A stretch of 64,000 nucleotides of DNA from Xanthomonas maliensis (GCF_009192945.1 NZ_NSET01000044.1:1-64000); one strand, 5' to 3'; shown: positions 48,396 to 58,495, counted from the first letter of the stretch. A program made the numbers and translations. The notes: generated from the letters alone by a model not told the origin.

Positions 48396-50990
48396 CTAGG
48401 CTGCCTTGCTCGCTTCCAGAAAATCCTGCGCAAAGCGTTGCAACACGCCGCCGGCTTCGTAGATGGACACCTCCTCGGCCGTATCCAGGCGGCACGTCAC
48501 CGGCACCTGCAGCTGGGTACCATCGCGGCGGTGGAGGCACAGCGTCAGCGTCGCGCCGGGCGTGCGTGCACCGAGAACATCGAACGTCTCGCTGCCATCG
48601 ATCGCCAGCGTGGTGCGGTTGCTGCCCGGCTTGAACTCCAACGGCAACACACCCATACCGATCAGATTGGTGCGATGGATCCGCTCGAAGCCCTCGGCCA
48701 CGATCGCCTCCACACCGGCCAGGCGCACACCCTTGGCCGCCCAGTCGCGCGAGGAGCCCTGGCCGTAGTCGGCACCAGCGATGATGATCAACGGCTGCTT
48801 GCGTTGCATGTAAGTCTCGATCGCCTCCCACATGCGCAGCACCTGCCCCTCCGGTTCCAGGCGCGCCAGCGAACCCTGCTTCACCTGGCCATCGACCACC
48901 GCCATTTCGTTGATCAACTTCGGATTGGCGAAGGTGGCGCGCTGAGCGGTCAGATGGTCGCCGCGATGGGTGGCGTAGGAATTGAAGTCCTCTTCCGGCA
49001 CGCCCATGCTGGCCAGATACTCGCCTGCGGCGCTGCTGGCGAGAATGGCGTTGGACGGCGACAGATGGTCGGTGGTGATGTTATCGCCAAGCACCGCCAG
49101 CGGCCGCATGCCTTGCAAGGTGCGCTGCCCGGCCAGCGCACCTTCCCAGTACGGCGGTCGGCGGATGTAGGTACTCATCGGCCGCCAGTCGTACAACGGG
49201 CTGACCCGCGCGCCCTGCCCGGCCGGGCGCGCGAACATCGGCGCGTAGACGCTGCGGAAATGCTCCGGCCTGACGCTGCGCGCCACCACCGCATCGATCT
49301 CCGCATCGCTGGGCCACAGGTCCTGCAAGGTCACCGGCACGCCATCGGCATCGATGCCAAGCACGTCCTTTTCGATATCGAAGCGCACGGTGCCGGCGAT
49401 GGCATAGGCCACCACCAGCGGCGGCGAGGCCAGGAATGCCTGCTTGGCATACGGATGGATGCGGCCATCGAAATTGCGATTGCCCGACAACACCGCAGTC
49501 GCATACAGATCGCGGTCGATGATCTCCTGCTGAATCGCCGGATCCAGCGCACCGCTCATGCCGTTGCAGGTAGTGCAGGCGAAAGCGACGATGCCAAAGC
49601 CCAGGCGTTCCAGCTCGCCCAGCAGACCGGCTTCTTCCAGGTACAGCTGCACCGCCTTGGAGCCGGGCGCCAGCGAACTCTTGACCCAGGGCTTGCGGGT
49701 GAGTCCGCGTGCATTGGCGTTGCGCGCCAGCAGGCCGGCGGCAATCACGTTGCGCGGATTGGAAGTATTCGTGCACGAGGTGATCGCGGCGATGATCACT
49801 GCGCCGTCCGGCATCTGCCCAGGCACGTCGTCCCACTGGCCAGCGATGCCGGCACTGGCCAGCGCGGTGGTGGCCACGCGCTTGTGCGGATTGGAGGGAC
49901 CGGCCATGTTGCGCACCACGCTCGACAGATCGAACTGCAGCACGCGCTCGTACTGCGCGTCGACCAGCGCGTCGGCCCAGAGCCCGGCCTGGCGCGCATA
50001 GGCCTCCACCAGCGCCACCTGGCTGTCCTCGCGACCGGTCAGGCGCAGATAGTCCAGGGTCTGCTGGTCGATATAGAACATCGCCGCGGTGGCGCCAAAT
50101 TCCGGCGTCATATTGGAGATGGTCGCGCGATCGCCGATGGTCAGCGCGCTGGCGCCGGCGCCATAGAACTCCAGATAAGCACCGACCACGCGCTGCTGGC
50201 GCAGGAATTCGGTCAGCGCAAGCACGATATCGGTGGCGGTGATGCCCGCCGCCGGCCGCCCCAGCAGTTCCACGCCGACGATGTCCGGCAGCCGCATCCA
50301 CGAGGCGCGCCCCAGCATCACGTTTTCCGCTTCCAGGCCGCCCACGCCCACCGCGATCACGCCCAGCGCATCCACATGCGGCGTGTGGCTATCGGTGCCC
50401 ACACAGGTGTCCGGGAAGGCGACACCGTCGCGCACATCGATGACTGGCGACATCTTCTCCAGATTGATCTGGTGCATGATCCCGTTACCCGGCGGAATCA
50501 CCTCCACGTTCTCGAACGCGCGCTTGGTCCATTCGATGAAATGGAAGCGATCGGCATTGCGCCGGTCCTCGACCGCGCGGTTGCGCGCGAATGCTTGCGG
50601 ATCGGAGCCGGGATACTCGACCGCCAGCGAGTGGTCGACGATCAATTGCACCGGCACCACCGGATTGACCTGGGCCGGATCCCCGCCCTGCTCGGCGATG
50701 GCGTCGCGCAAGCCGGCCAGGTCCACCAACGCGGTCTGGCCGAGGATGTCATGGCAGACCACCCGCCCCGGGAACCACGGGAAATCCAGATCGCGCCGGC
50801 GCTCGATCAGCTGCCGCAGGTACTCCTGCAGCCGCTGCGGTTCGGCGCGACGCACCAGGTTTTCGGCATGCACACGGGCGGTGTACGGCAGCGTGGCGTA
50901 GGCGCCAGGCTGCAGCGCATCGACCGCGTCGCGCGCATCGAAGTAGTCCAGGGAAGTGCCCGGCAAGGGCGTGCGGTACTGGCTATTCAT
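48396..50990 (-). CDS. acnD: Fe/S-dependent 2-methylcitrate dehydratase
   Basis: Converts 2-methylcitrate to 2-methyl-aconitate in propionate breakdown and replaces PrpD. The start at 50990 gives MNSQYRTPLPGTSLDYFDAR. It has aconitase-fold blocks: GTDSHTPHVDALGVIAVGVGG, the 4Fe-4S cysteines in SCTNTSNP and CTTCNGMSG, and the late GSSRDWAAKG. Length 864 fits AcnD. It lies between prpC and prpF, the standard AcnD/PrpF arrangement. A 12-base tandem repeat and a hairpin lie upstream. Confidence 0.96.
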   Translation of the reverse strand: MNSQYRTPLPGTSLDYFDARDAVDALQPGAYATLPYTARVHAENLVRRAEPQRLQEYLRQLIERRRDLDFPWFPGRVVCHDILGQTALVDLAGLRDAIAEQGGDPAQVNPVVPVQLIVDHSLAVEYPGSDPQAFARNRAVEDRRNADRFHFIEWTKRAFENVEVIPPGNGIMHQINLEKMSPVIDVRDGVAFPDTCVGTDSHTPHVDALGVIAVGVGGLEAENVMLGRASWMRLPDIVGVELLGRPAAGITATDIVLALTEFLRQQRVVGAYLEFYGAGASALTIGDRATISNMTPEFGATAAMFYIDQQTLDYLRLTGREDSQVALVEAYARQAGLWADALVDAQYERVLQFDLSSVVRNMAGPSNPHKRVATTALASAGIAGQWDDVPGQMPDGAVIIAAITSCTNTSNPRNVIAAGLLARNANARGLTRKPWVKSSLAPGSKAVQLYLEEAGLLGELERLGFGIVAFACTTCNGMSGALDPAIQQEIIDRDLYATAVLSGNRNFDGRIHPYAKQAFLASPPLVVAYAIAGTVRFDIEKDVLGIDADGVPVTLQDLWPSDAEIDAVVARSVRPEHFRSVYAPMFARPAGQGARVSPLYDWRPMSTYIRRPPYWEGALAGQRTLQGMRPLAVLGDNITTDHLSPSNAILASSAAGEYLASMGVPEEDFNSYATHRGDHLTAQRATFANPKLINEMAVVDGQVKQGSLARLEPEGQVLRMWEAIETYMQRKQPLIIIAGADYGQGSSRDWAAKGVRLAGVEAIVAEGFERIHRTNLIGMGVLPLEFKPGSNRTTLAIDGSETFDVLGARTPGATLTLCLHRRDGTQLQVPVTCRLDTAEEVSIYEAGGVLQRFAQDFLEASKAA

Positions 50991-51018
50991 GGCTAGCGAT
51001 ATCACAAAGCGGGCGGGG

Positions 51019-51054
51019 TCTATTGCGGAGTCTGTTGCGGGCTCTGTTGCGGGT
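51019..51054. repeat. 12-base tandem repeat, three copies
   Basis: TCTATTGCGGAG, TCTGTTGCGGGC and TCTGTTGCGGGT follow each other exactly, with an incomplete fourth copy after. They lie 29-64 bases upstream of the acnD start codon, in the gap between prpC and acnD, so copy number could affect its leader. Confidence 0.8.
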
Positions 51055-51087
51055 ATTGCTATTCACCACGTACGTCTCGCCTCTCTC

Positions 51088-51124
51088 CCTTCTCCCGCAA
51101 AGCGGGAGAAGGTGCCCGAAGGGC
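51088..51124. repeat. Dispersed intergenic double hairpin
   Basis: CCTTCTCCCGC (51088-51098) and GCGGGAGAAGG (51102-51112) form a perfect 11-base stem with an AAA loop. GCCC (51114-51117) and GGGC (51121-51124) form a second, smaller hairpin. I recall this combination as a common intergenic repeat in Xanthomonas and Stenotrophomonas. It lies just after the prpC stop and may stabilise the 3' end of the upstream mRNA or attenuate acnD. Confidence 0.7.
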
Positions 51125-51153
51125 GGATGAGGGCCGCTCGCAGGCAGCGATAC

Positions 51154-52320
51154 TCAGGAGCGCTGATCCAACGGCACGAACACCTGATCCTCTGGACCGG
51201 TGTAATGCGCAGAAGGCCGAATGATCTTGCCGTCGATACGCTGCTCGATGATGTGCGCGCTCCAGCCGGCGGTACGCGCCAGCACGAACAATGGGGTGAA
51301 CATCGCCGTCGGCACGCCCATCATGTGGTAGCTCACCGCGCTGAACCAGTCGAGGTTGGGGAACATCTTCTTGATGTCCCACATCACCGTTTCCAGGCGT
51401 TCGGCGATGTCGTACATCTTGCGGCTGCCCTGCTCGTCGGACAGTTCGCGCGCCACCTCCTTGATCACCTTGTTGCGCGGATCGGACACGGTATAGACCG
51501 GATGGCCGAAGCCGATCACCACTTCCTTGCGCTCCACGCGGGCCTTGATGTCGGCCTCGGCCTCGTCGGGGGTGTCGTAGCGCTTCTGCACTTCGAACGC
51601 CACCTCGTTGGCGCCACCATGCTTGGGACCGCGTAGCGCACCGATGCCGCCGGCGATGGCGCTGTACATATCGCTGCCGGTACCGGCGATCACCCGGCAG
51701 GCGAACGTGGACGCGTTGAACTCATGCTCAGCGTACAGGATCAGGCTGGTGTGCATCGCCCGCACCCACGAGTCCTTCGGCGCAAACCCGTGCAGCAGAT
51801 GCAGGAAATGCCCGCCGATGGAATCGTCGTCGGTCTCGACCTCGATGCGCTTGCCGTTGTGGCTGTAGTGGTACCAATACAGCAGCATCGAGCCCAGCGA
51901 GGCCATCAGTTTGTCGGCGATATCGCGCGCGCCGGGATGGTTGTGGTCGTCCTTTTCCGGCTGCAGGCAGCCCAGCACCGACACCCCGGTGCGCATCACA
52001 TCCATCGGATGCGCCGACGGCGGCAACTGCTCCAGTGCCGCCTTCACCCCGGCAGGCACGCCGCGCAGCGAGCGCAGCTTGGCCTTGTAACCGCGCAGCT
52101 CGCCGCTATTGGGCAGCTTGCCGTGCACCAGCAGGTAGGCGATCTCTTCGAACTCGCTGGTGGTGGCCAGATCGAGGATGTCGTAGCCGCGGTAATGCAG
52201 GTCGTTGCCGCTGCGGCCCACCGTGCACAACGCGGTATTGCCGGCGGCCGTGCCGGACAGGGCCACAGACTTCTTCGGCTTGAAGGCGGGTGCAGGCTGC
52301 GAAGTGGTGCTGTCGTTCAT
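51154..52320 (-). CDS. prpC: 2-methylcitrate synthase
   Basis: Condenses propionyl-CoA with oxaloacetate to 2-methylcitrate. Citrate-synthase fold with catalytic histidines in HEFNAST-type and GFGHPVY segments ([35 protein letters not shown]) and the substrate loop [16 protein letters not shown]. Length 388 and the operon position identify it as PrpC and not GltA. The start at 52320 has no competitor. It follows the DUF1003 gene by 40 bases. Confidence 0.95.
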   Translation of the reverse strand: MNDSTTSQPAPAFKPKKSVALSGTAAGNTALCTVGRSGNDLHYRGYDILDLATTSEFEEIAYLLVHGKLPNSGELRGYKAKLRSLRGVPAGVKAALEQLPPSAHPMDVMRTGVSVLGCLQPEKDDHNHPGARDIADKLMASLGSMLLYWYHYSHNGKRIEVETDDDSIGGHFLHLLHGFAPKDSWVRAMHTSLILYAEHEFNASTFACRVIAGTGSDMYSAIAGGIGALRGPKHGGANEVAFEVQKRYDTPDEAEADIKARVERKEVVIGFGHPVYTVSDPRNKVIKEVARELSDEQGSRKMYDIAERLETVMWDIKKMFPNLDWFSAVSYHMMGVPTAMFTPLFVLARTAGWSAHIIEQRIDGKIIRPSAHYTGPEDQVFVPLDQRS

Positions 52321-52360
52321 GCAAAATCTCCAGGGGTGCGGTCTTAGCGACGCATGTGGA

Positions 52361-52966
52361 TCAAGGGGCGGATTGGGCGGCAGGACTGCCGCCGGCGCGC
52401 TCGAGCAACTGCTGCAACATGGCGATCTGGCGGTTCTGCTGCTCCACCAGAGTGGCCCAGTCCTGCTCGCGCAGCTGATTGAGCTTTTCGTGCACTTGCA
52501 GGATTTCCAGTTCGGATTTGATGTTCACTTCGTAATCGTTCTGCGCACGCAGGCGGTCCACCGCCGCCTGACGGTTCTGGCTCATCATGATCACCGGCGC
52601 CTGGATCGCCGCCAGGCAGGACAGCACCAGATTGAGCAGAATGTAGGGATACGGATCGAAGGCATGCGTCAGCACCAGACTGTTGAGCGCGATCCACAGC
52701 AACAGCACCGCACAAAAGCCCAGGATGAAGTTCCAACTGCCACCGATCTCGGCAACGCGATCGGCGATGCGCTCGCCCAGCGAGCGGTCCCGATCGGCCT
52801 GCTTGACGATGTCGCGCGCCACATGCCGCCGGGCGATGAACCGCTCCACCACCTCGCGCTCGGCCTGGGGCAGGCTCTCCAGCTCGGTCTGCAGCAGCTG
52901 TTGCGCCGTCTTGCGGCGATCGATGCGGCCGCGCGGGCGCGCGGTGGCGGCGTGTTGCGTGTTCAT
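52361..52966 (-). CDS. DUF1003 membrane protein inside the prp operon
   Basis: A 201-residue protein with two membrane helices near the middle ([20 protein letters not shown] and [21 protein letters not shown]) separated by a short loop, followed by a coiled-coil-like C-terminal part ([20 protein letters not shown]). DUF1003 has no established activity. It sits between prpB (32 bases upstream) and prpC (40 bases downstream), so it should be transcribed with them. The frame continues open upstream, but 52966 is the only start that leaves the prpB reading frame intact. Confidence 0.9.
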   Translation of the reverse strand: MNTQHAATARPRGRIDRRKTAQQLLQTELESLPQAEREVVERFIARRHVARDIVKQADRDRSLGERIADRVAEIGGSWNFILGFCAVLLLWIALNSLVLTHAFDPYPYILLNLVLSCLAAIQAPVIMMSQNRQAAVDRLRAQNDYEVNIKSELEILQVHEKLNQLREQDWATLVEQQNRQIAMLQQLLERAGGSPAAQSAP

Positions 52967-52998
52967 GCACGGACTCGGGCAAGGGAGGCAGGCGTGAA

Positions 52999-53895
52999 TC
53001 ATGCGCCCTTGCGGGCAAACAGCGCATCCAGGCGCTGTTCGTAGTCGTGGTAGCCGATGCGCTCGTACAGCTCTTCGCGCGTCTGCATCGTCTCCAGCAC
53101 GGCTTGCTGGTGGCCGTCGCGGCGGACCGCCGTGTACACCGCTTCGGCGGCCTTGTTGGCCGCACGGAAGGCCGACAGCGGGAACAACTGGATCGCCACC
53201 CCCGCCTGTGCCAACTGCTCGCGCGTGAACAGCGGGGTCTTGCCGAACTCGGTGATATTGGCCAGCACCGGCACCTGCACCGCCTGCACGAAGCGCTGAT
53301 AGGTCTGCAGATCGTAGGCGGCCTCGGCAAAGATGCCGTCCGCCCCGGCCTCCACGCAGGCGATCGCACGTTCGATCGCCGCGTCCACGCCCTCCATCTG
53401 GATCGCGTCGGTGCGCGCGATCAGGAAGAAGTCCGGATCGGTCTTGGCATCGGCCGCAGCCTTGACCCGATCCACCATCTCGCCCTGACTGACGATCTCC
53501 TTGCCCGGCCGATGACCGCAGCGCTTGGCGCCGACCTGGTCTTCGATATGGCAACCAGCCGCACCGGCCTTGATCAGCGACTTGATCGTGCGTTCGATGT
53601 TGAACGCACTCGGGCCGAAGCCGGTGTCCACGTCCACCAGCAGCGGCAGCGCGCAGACATCGGTGATGCGGCGCACGTCGATCAATACGTCTTCGAGCGT
53701 GTTGATGCCCAGGTCCGGCAAGCCCAGCGAACCGGCCGCCACGCCGCCGCCGGACAAATAGATCGCCTGGAAGCCGGCACGCTCGGCCAGCAGGGCGTGA
53801 TTGGCGTTGATCGCACCGATCACCTGCAGCGGTGACTCGGCAGCGAGCGCGACGCGGAAGCGGGCGCCAGCGGAGGCGGAAGGCGAGGCAGTCAT
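52999..53895 (-). CDS. prpB: 2-methylisocitrate lyase
   Basis: Cleaves 2-methylisocitrate to pyruvate and succinate. PEP-mutase/ICL fold with the catalytic loop [14 protein letters not shown] (KRCGH), DVDTGFGPS for metal binding, and [19 protein letters not shown]. Length 298 is typical. The start at 53895 gives [20 protein letters not shown]. First gene of the operon; a sigma-54-type promoter lies 36-50 bases upstream of it. Confidence 0.96.
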   Translation of the reverse strand: MTASPSASAGARFRVALAAESPLQVIGAINANHALLAERAGFQAIYLSGGGVAAGSLGLPDLGINTLEDVLIDVRRITDVCALPLLVDVDTGFGPSAFNIERTIKSLIKAGAAGCHIEDQVGAKRCGHRPGKEIVSQGEMVDRVKAAADAKTDPDFFLIARTDAIQMEGVDAAIERAIACVEAGADGIFAEAAYDLQTYQRFVQAVQVPVLANITEFGKTPLFTREQLAQAGVAIQLFPLSAFRAANKAAEAVYTAVRRDGHQQAVLETMQTREELYERIGYHDYEQRLDALFARKGA

Positions 53896-53930
53896 GGCGG
53901 AATCCTGGGAAGGCAGACACCGACATGATC

Positions 53931-53945
53931 GCAAATCACATGCCA
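53931..53945 (-). promoter_or_regulatory. Sigma-54 promoter of the prp operon
   Basis: On the minus strand TGGCATGTGATTTGC fits the -24/-12 consensus TGGCAC-N5-TTGCA; only the base after TGGCA departs from it. It points at prpB, and PrpR, the likely activator, is encoded divergently. Confidence 0.75.
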
Positions 53946-53988
53946 ACCCCAAGTCATTGATTCGCAAGCCGCCACACGGCCATACGTT

Positions 53989-54022
53989 GCAACACTGAAA
54001 CAACAAGCGCAACATCTGAAAC
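53989..54022. promoter_or_regulatory. Direct repeats, candidate PrpR sites
   Basis: GCAACACTGAAAC (53989-54001) recurs as GCAACATCTGAAAC (54009-54022) with one inserted base, about 20 bases apart. They lie 45-90 bases upstream of the sigma-54 promoter, the usual position of enhancer sites, and just before the prpR start. Confidence 0.55.
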
Positions 54023-54040
54023 ACCCGTAACATTGCCGTC

Positions 54041-55630
54041 ATGCCGCCCACATCCCCGCCCAACGCCGACACCGAGCTCCCAATCATCTGGACCGTCAGC
54101 GTCTCGCGCCTGACCGGCCTGCTGGCCGATGTCATTCCCGAATTCGACCAACGCGCGCGCATCGAGCAGGTCAATCTCGGCTTCGCCGAGGCGGTGGAGC
54201 GCATCGGCCAGCGCCTGCGCCGCGAGCGCTGCGACGTGCTGGTGGCCGGCGGCTCCAATGCCGCCTACCTGCGCAGCCGGTTGGCCTTGCCGCTGGCGCC
54301 CATCCAGGCCACCGGCTTCGATCTGCTGGAAGCCTTGGCGCGGGCGCGGCGCATCGGCCGCCGCATCGGCGTGGTCACCCACGCCAGCGACGTTCCCTCG
54401 TTCCGCAATTTCCAGGACAGCTTCGAACTGGATCTGGAACACCGCCGCTTCGTCACTGCAGAAGACGCACGCGACTGCATCGCCGATCTGCGCGCAGCCG
54501 GCATCGAGGTCATCGTCGGCACCGGCATGGCGATCGACTTCGCCGAACAGGCGGGGCTGCCCGGCGTATTGCTGTACTCGGCCGACTCGGTGCGGCAGGC
54601 ACTGGAACAGGCGCTCGCACTGGCCGCGGCCGCGCGCGAGGACCGCAGCGGCGGCCGCGCGATCCGGCGAGCGCGACGCAGCGACGTGCTGCTCGGCGAA
54701 GACGCACCGATGCGCCAGGTGCGCGAGTTGGTGCAGTTGTACGCGCCGCACGCAGGCACCGTGCTGGTCAGCGGCGAGACCGGCACCGGCAAGGAATTGG
54801 TCGCCCGTCAGCTGCACGCCGGTAGCCGTCGCCGTGGTCGCTTCGTCGCCATCAACTGCGGCGCGATCAGCGAAGCGCTACTCGAGTCGGAGCTGTTCGG
54901 TTACAGCGACGGCGCCTTTACCGGCGCCCGTCGCGGCGGCCACACCGGCCTGATCGAAGCCGCCCACGCGGGCAGCCTGTTCCTGGACGAGATCGGCGAA
55001 CTGCCATTGCCGTTGCAGACCCGGCTACTGCGGGTATTGGAAGAACGCGAAGTGCTGCGCGTGGGTGCCACCGTCCCTACACCCGTGGACGTACGCGTGA
55101 TCGCTGCCAGCTTGCAGCCGCTACAGGACCTGGTCGCACAGGGGCGGTTCCGCCGCGACCTGTTCTATCGCCTGGCCGCCTTGCGCATCGTCTTGCCTGC
55201 ACTGCGGCAGCGGCCCGACGCGATCGCCGAATTGCTCGCGCATTATTTCCAGCAGCTGGGCGGCATCGCCTCACCCCTCGCGCCGGAAACGCTGCAGTGG
55301 CTGCAGCGCTACGCCTGGCCAGGCAACGTCCGCGAACTGCGCAATCTGGTCGAGCGGCTGTGCATTCACTGGAAGGCGCAAGCACACCACCGCCTGAGCC
55401 TGGAACATTTGCAACGCTGGGCACCTGAACTGCTCGATGTGTACACCAGCAACGCTGGGGCTGCGACGCAGTCCTCAACGCCGGACGAGCTGACTGCATC
55501 GCGCAGGCAGCTCACCGCTGCGGCAGTGCGCGCAGCACTCGACAATGCCGGCGGCAATCGCACCCTCGCCGCTCAGGCATTGGGCGTATCGCGCACCACC
55601 CTATGGCGTTGGATACGCGGCGATCGTTGA
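54041..55630 (+). CDS. prpR: PrpR, sigma-54-dependent activator of the prp operon
   Basis: Regulator that senses 2-methylcitrate with its N-terminal domain and activates prpBCDE-type operons. The N-terminal PrpR_N domain (to about residue 200; [35 protein letters not shown]) is followed by AAA+ with Walker A GETGTGKE, an intact GAFTGA loop (residues 291-296), Walker [10 protein letters not shown] and R-finger region, and a Fis-type HTH ([19 protein letters not shown]). Length 529 is typical. It diverges from prpB across 145 bases that hold the promoter and repeats above. Confidence 0.95.
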   Translation: MPPTSPPNADTELPIIWTVSVSRLTGLLADVIPEFDQRARIEQVNLGFAEAVERIGQRLRRERCDVLVAGGSNAAYLRSRLALPLAPIQATGFDLLEALARARRIGRRIGVVTHASDVPSFRNFQDSFELDLEHRRFVTAEDARDCIADLRAAGIEVIVGTGMAIDFAEQAGLPGVLLYSADSVRQALEQALALAAAAREDRSGGRAIRRARRSDVLLGEDAPMRQVRELVQLYAPHAGTVLVSGETGTGKELVARQLHAGSRRRGRFVAINCGAISEALLESELFGYSDGAFTGARRGGHTGLIEAAHAGSLFLDEIGELPLPLQTRLLRVLEEREVLRVGATVPTPVDVRVIAASLQPLQDLVAQGRFRRDLFYRLAALRIVLPALRQRPDAIAELLAHYFQQLGGIASPLAPETLQWLQRYAWPGNVRELRNLVERLCIHWKAQAHHRLSLEHLQRWAPELLDVYTSNAGAATQSSTPDELTASRRQLTAAAVRAALDNAGGNRTLAAQALGVSRTTLWRWIRGDR

Positions 55631-55881
55631 GCCATCGACGCAACGCATCTCGTTAGCTTTCGCGACTTCGATCGCTCGCGCTCGCCGCCCGGACTGGACG
55701 CATATCACGCTTGAGTCCCGCTCCCGCGCACAGCAAGACATCACCGTAGCAACGGACATCGCTAGCAATCACATGTCTTGGATGCACTGCCTTATGCTCG
55801 ATCAATCCACGGCATCGCAATGGCGATCAAGCCACATGCCATCGTCTTGGATAGCCGAGCGATCACACCAGGAGGGCAGCT

Positions 55882-57990
55882 GTGAAGATACGTATTTTCC
55901 TAGAAGGCAATGCCATCAACGAGATGCCCATCGATATCGCCAATAAATCGTTGCAGGCACTGCGAACAGATATTGCTGGCCTCGGTATCTCACTGCCACC
56001 GGCCTGGCAGTTCATGAAAATAGACGACGCGTTGCCTGTGGAAGCGGAACGCGGAATTCTCGCCAGCCTGATCGCCATCGACGGCAAGGTCACGATCGCA
56101 GCTGTACCGAAAGCCAAAACCGCTTTAAAGCCAGGCAAGAGCGCAGCAAAGGCCAACGCCAAGCCCGACGCAACGGTGTCAGCGACGCCGGCCAGTACGG
56201 GCAGGCATACGGACGCCAGCAGCGGCCGGTCCGGCACATCAACCCAGAAGGCTCCAGGCGCAACCGTATCGGACGCACCGTCGACGACACCAGCCAAGCC
56301 ATCCACAACCACAACCACAATCAAAACCACAACCGCCAAGAGTACCGACGCATCTGCCACTCCAGATAAGACAGCAGCTCCCGCGCCCAAGGCGTCGCCA
56401 GTGCGCAAAAGCAACAAGCAAGCCTTGGTCGTCGACGCGCCGAAACCTCCAGAAGGCAAGCTGGAGGCCGACTCGTTTAAATCCTTCGAAGAACTCTGGA
56501 AGGCTGCACTGCAGAGCGGTGAGACAATCAAGAGTCCCAGCGGCACCCAGACCGCCTATTCGGTTTTCGACTCTGCGCGCAAGCGCGGAAAATTCCCGCT
56601 GTTGGTCAGGGCGGACAACGCGCTGTCGCTGAAGGACGAATCCATCTCGCTGGGGCTACCACACGACCCTGCCGCAGATGGCGCCGCAGTCAATCAAGCG
56701 TTGCAAGCCAGCATCCGAATCAATGTGCGCAGCGAGGATATCAAGGACGTCTGGGCCAGCGAGTCCTTGCTGCTGCGTGATCTGCACGGTTCATCTGCAT
56801 TCAAGCTGGTCTACGCTGCGGGCGCAGAAGGTACTGTGGACGGCATCATGGTAGGCGGCGAAGACCACTTCTCCTATCAGAGCAGCAACCGGCAACTGAC
56901 CAAGCAGCGGACACGCTCGGTGCATGTGTCCTCGGTACGTCGGGTGACCAAGGCTTCGATCACCCTGCCTCACGAGCTGATCCATGTTTCCGCGGACATC
57001 CAATCCGTCTTCGAGAATGCACTGGATACGCTTGAAGGGAGTGCAAACTTCGCTGGACAAAGCCCGCAGAATCCGGAACAAGCCCTAAGCGATGTGCTGC
57101 GCCTCCTTGGCTCCAAGGGCGCCCTGATTCCCAGGACGTATCTGCTTGGCGGGCAGATCACCATCAAAGACCAGATGCTAAGCGACCAATCGCTGACCTC
57201 CATCGAGGATGAGAAGAAGATCACGTTCGAACAGGACGTGGCAGCAGAGGTCAAGGAGGTGGGCGTCAAAGTCGATGCACAAACGCAGATTGGCAACGCG
57301 GACAACAAAGGGTCGAGCATCAGCAACAGCAAGCAGGCCGCAAGCAGGCGACTGCATATGATCGGCGGCGCCGCGGGGTTGGCGGAATCGCCGACAGAGT
57401 GGATCAAGTCGCTGGAGGATCCGACCACCTGGGACATCATTGGTTACGACAATTGCCTTCCGGTGTGGGAATTCTTCGATACTCCCTTACGTATGCGTTG
57501 GCGGACCTTCGCAAACCGCTTCAGGCAACTACTGGAGACAGAGATCAAAAGGGAATATGCGAAGCACGATAATCTGATCGGACTACTCACCGATCGGGCT
57601 CGGCTGCAGGAACGCGGCGCAGATTCGATTCGCGCCGCATTCGGCATTGCAAATCTGCCCAAGAGTTGCACGGTCCAGGAAACGCCCTGGCAGATCAGCG
57701 AGGATTGGAAGCTCACCGGCCTCTCCTCCAACCAGGCCGTGCAACTCGGGCAGGACGAAATGATCACCTACATCTCCATTTTCACTGCCTTTTCTCCACC
57801 TGGCACCTGGCAAGTCACCTCCGGGGGCCTGATGGAAAGCGAACTGCGTATGACGTTCACCCAGGAGTCTTTGCGAGGCATGTCGTGGCATGTGGACGTA
57901 CAGAAGGCCAAACGCTCCGACATCGAGGTAGCACCGCGATTCCATGCGATCAACGCGCTCTATCAAGCAATGATCGCCTCGCCGAAATAA
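55882..57990 (+). CDS. MACPF/perforin-like protein with beta-grasp-like N-terminus
   Basis: A 702-residue protein. The N-terminal 75 residues (MKIRIFLEGNAINEMPIDIA, then LASLIAIDGKVTIAAVP) look like a small alpha/beta fold, possibly ubiquitin-like. Residues about 80-190 are an Ala/Thr/Lys/Pro linker with runs of Thr. The rest resembles MACPF domains: LLGSKGALIPRTYLLGGQ (residues about 408-425) is a degenerate signature G-S/T-H...GG, with a Ser/Thr-rich hairpin region after it, and AESPTEWIKSLEDPTTWDII near 505 recalls the W...W.vI block. The GTG start has AGGAGG 6 bases upstream. No signal peptide or membrane segment is seen. Composition is less GC-rich than neighbours. Function unknown; pore formation is an inference from the fold. 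Confidence 0.6.
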   Translation: MKIRIFLEGNAINEMPIDIANKSLQALRTDIAGLGISLPPAWQFMKIDDALPVEAERGILASLIAIDGKVTIAAVPKAKTALKPGKSAAKANAKPDATVSATPASTGRHTDASSGRSGTSTQKAPGATVSDAPSTTPAKPSTTTTTIKTTTAKSTDASATPDKTAAPAPKASPVRKSNKQALVVDAPKPPEGKLEADSFKSFEELWKAALQSGETIKSPSGTQTAYSVFDSARKRGKFPLLVRADNALSLKDESISLGLPHDPAADGAAVNQALQASIRINVRSEDIKDVWASESLLLRDLHGSSAFKLVYAAGAEGTVDGIMVGGEDHFSYQSSNRQLTKQRTRSVHVSSVRRVTKASITLPHELIHVSADIQSVFENALDTLEGSANFAGQSPQNPEQALSDVLRLLGSKGALIPRTYLLGGQITIKDQMLSDQSLTSIEDEKKITFEQDVAAEVKEVGVKVDAQTQIGNADNKGSSISNSKQAASRRLHMIGGAAGLAESPTEWIKSLEDPTTWDIIGYDNCLPVWEFFDTPLRMRWRTFANRFRQLLETEIKREYAKHDNLIGLLTDRARLQERGADSIRAAFGIANLPKSCTVQETPWQISEDWKLTGLSSNQAVQLGQDEMITYISIFTAFSPPGTWQVTSGGLMESELRMTFTQESLRGMSWHVDVQKAKRSDIEVAPRFHAINALYQAMIASPK

Positions 57991-58127
57991 TCAGACAGCC
58001 GCCAGCGGCCGAGTGCGGATCAGTAGCGACCAAAGCCTCGTACTGCAGCAGCTATCCAGAGCGCTCGGCCGCGCGCCTTTTGACCTGCTGACGACCATTG
58101 AATCGCTTCATCGATATGCGGTAATGA

Positions 58128-58415
58128 GGCACCTACCCACTATCGAGCACCCTGCTGATTCCCTGTACGTATCCACGCCTCCAGGCACTTCAGGCGATTG
58201 CCCCTCACATCTATGGCCCCCGCTGGCGAGCCCCCGCCGCGCGCGAGATCGGGGTTTCCTTGACAACGCTGGAGAGCTGGCTGGAGAACCGGGCGATCAT
58301 GCCAGCCTCGTGCATCGAGGCAATCGTACAGCGCGCACGCACCCAAGCCAGAGACTGCCTGGCGCTCTGCGAGGCCATCGAAAGGATCGAGCGAGAGTCC
58401 GTATTTGACCTCTGA
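58128..58415 (+). pseudogene. Small HTH protein or remnant beside tRNA-Val
   Basis: A frame with no ATG or GTG reads LQALQAIAPHIYGPRWRAPA, then AREIGVSLTTLESWLENRA and ASCIEAIVQRARTQ. The middle part is a typical helix-turn-helix and the GPRW lead resembles small phage or island regulators. A stop at 58125-58127 closes the frame and the only near starts are CTG codons (58152, 58155), so it is either a truncated gene or one with a rare start. It lies between the MACPF-like gene and tRNA-Val. No Shine-Dalgarno stands out. Confidence 0.45.
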
Positions 58416-58431
58416 TCCCATACGCAGACGC

Positions 58432-58459
58432 AAAAAAGCCGGCACTTGGCCGGCTTTTT
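58432..58459 (-). terminator. Terminator after tRNA-Val (bidirectional)
   Basis: AAAAAGCCGGC (58433-58443) pairs with GCCGGCTTTTT (58449-58459), with a 5-base loop. T runs stand on both strands, so it can end the tRNA transcript on the minus strand and the HTH frame on the plus strand. Confidence 0.9.
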
Positions 58460-58495
58460 CTTCGCGCTCTAATCCGTGGAACCATTGGATTTCGA

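Noticed and set aside
55659..55683. A TTCGC upstream of the MACPF-like gene, possible PIP box for HrpX
   Set aside because: The second half at N15 reads CGCTC, not TTCGC, so the element is incomplete.
58013..58408. A plus-strand ATG frame overlapping the HTH segment
   Set aside because: It reads the HTH codons in another phase and its product has no family features.
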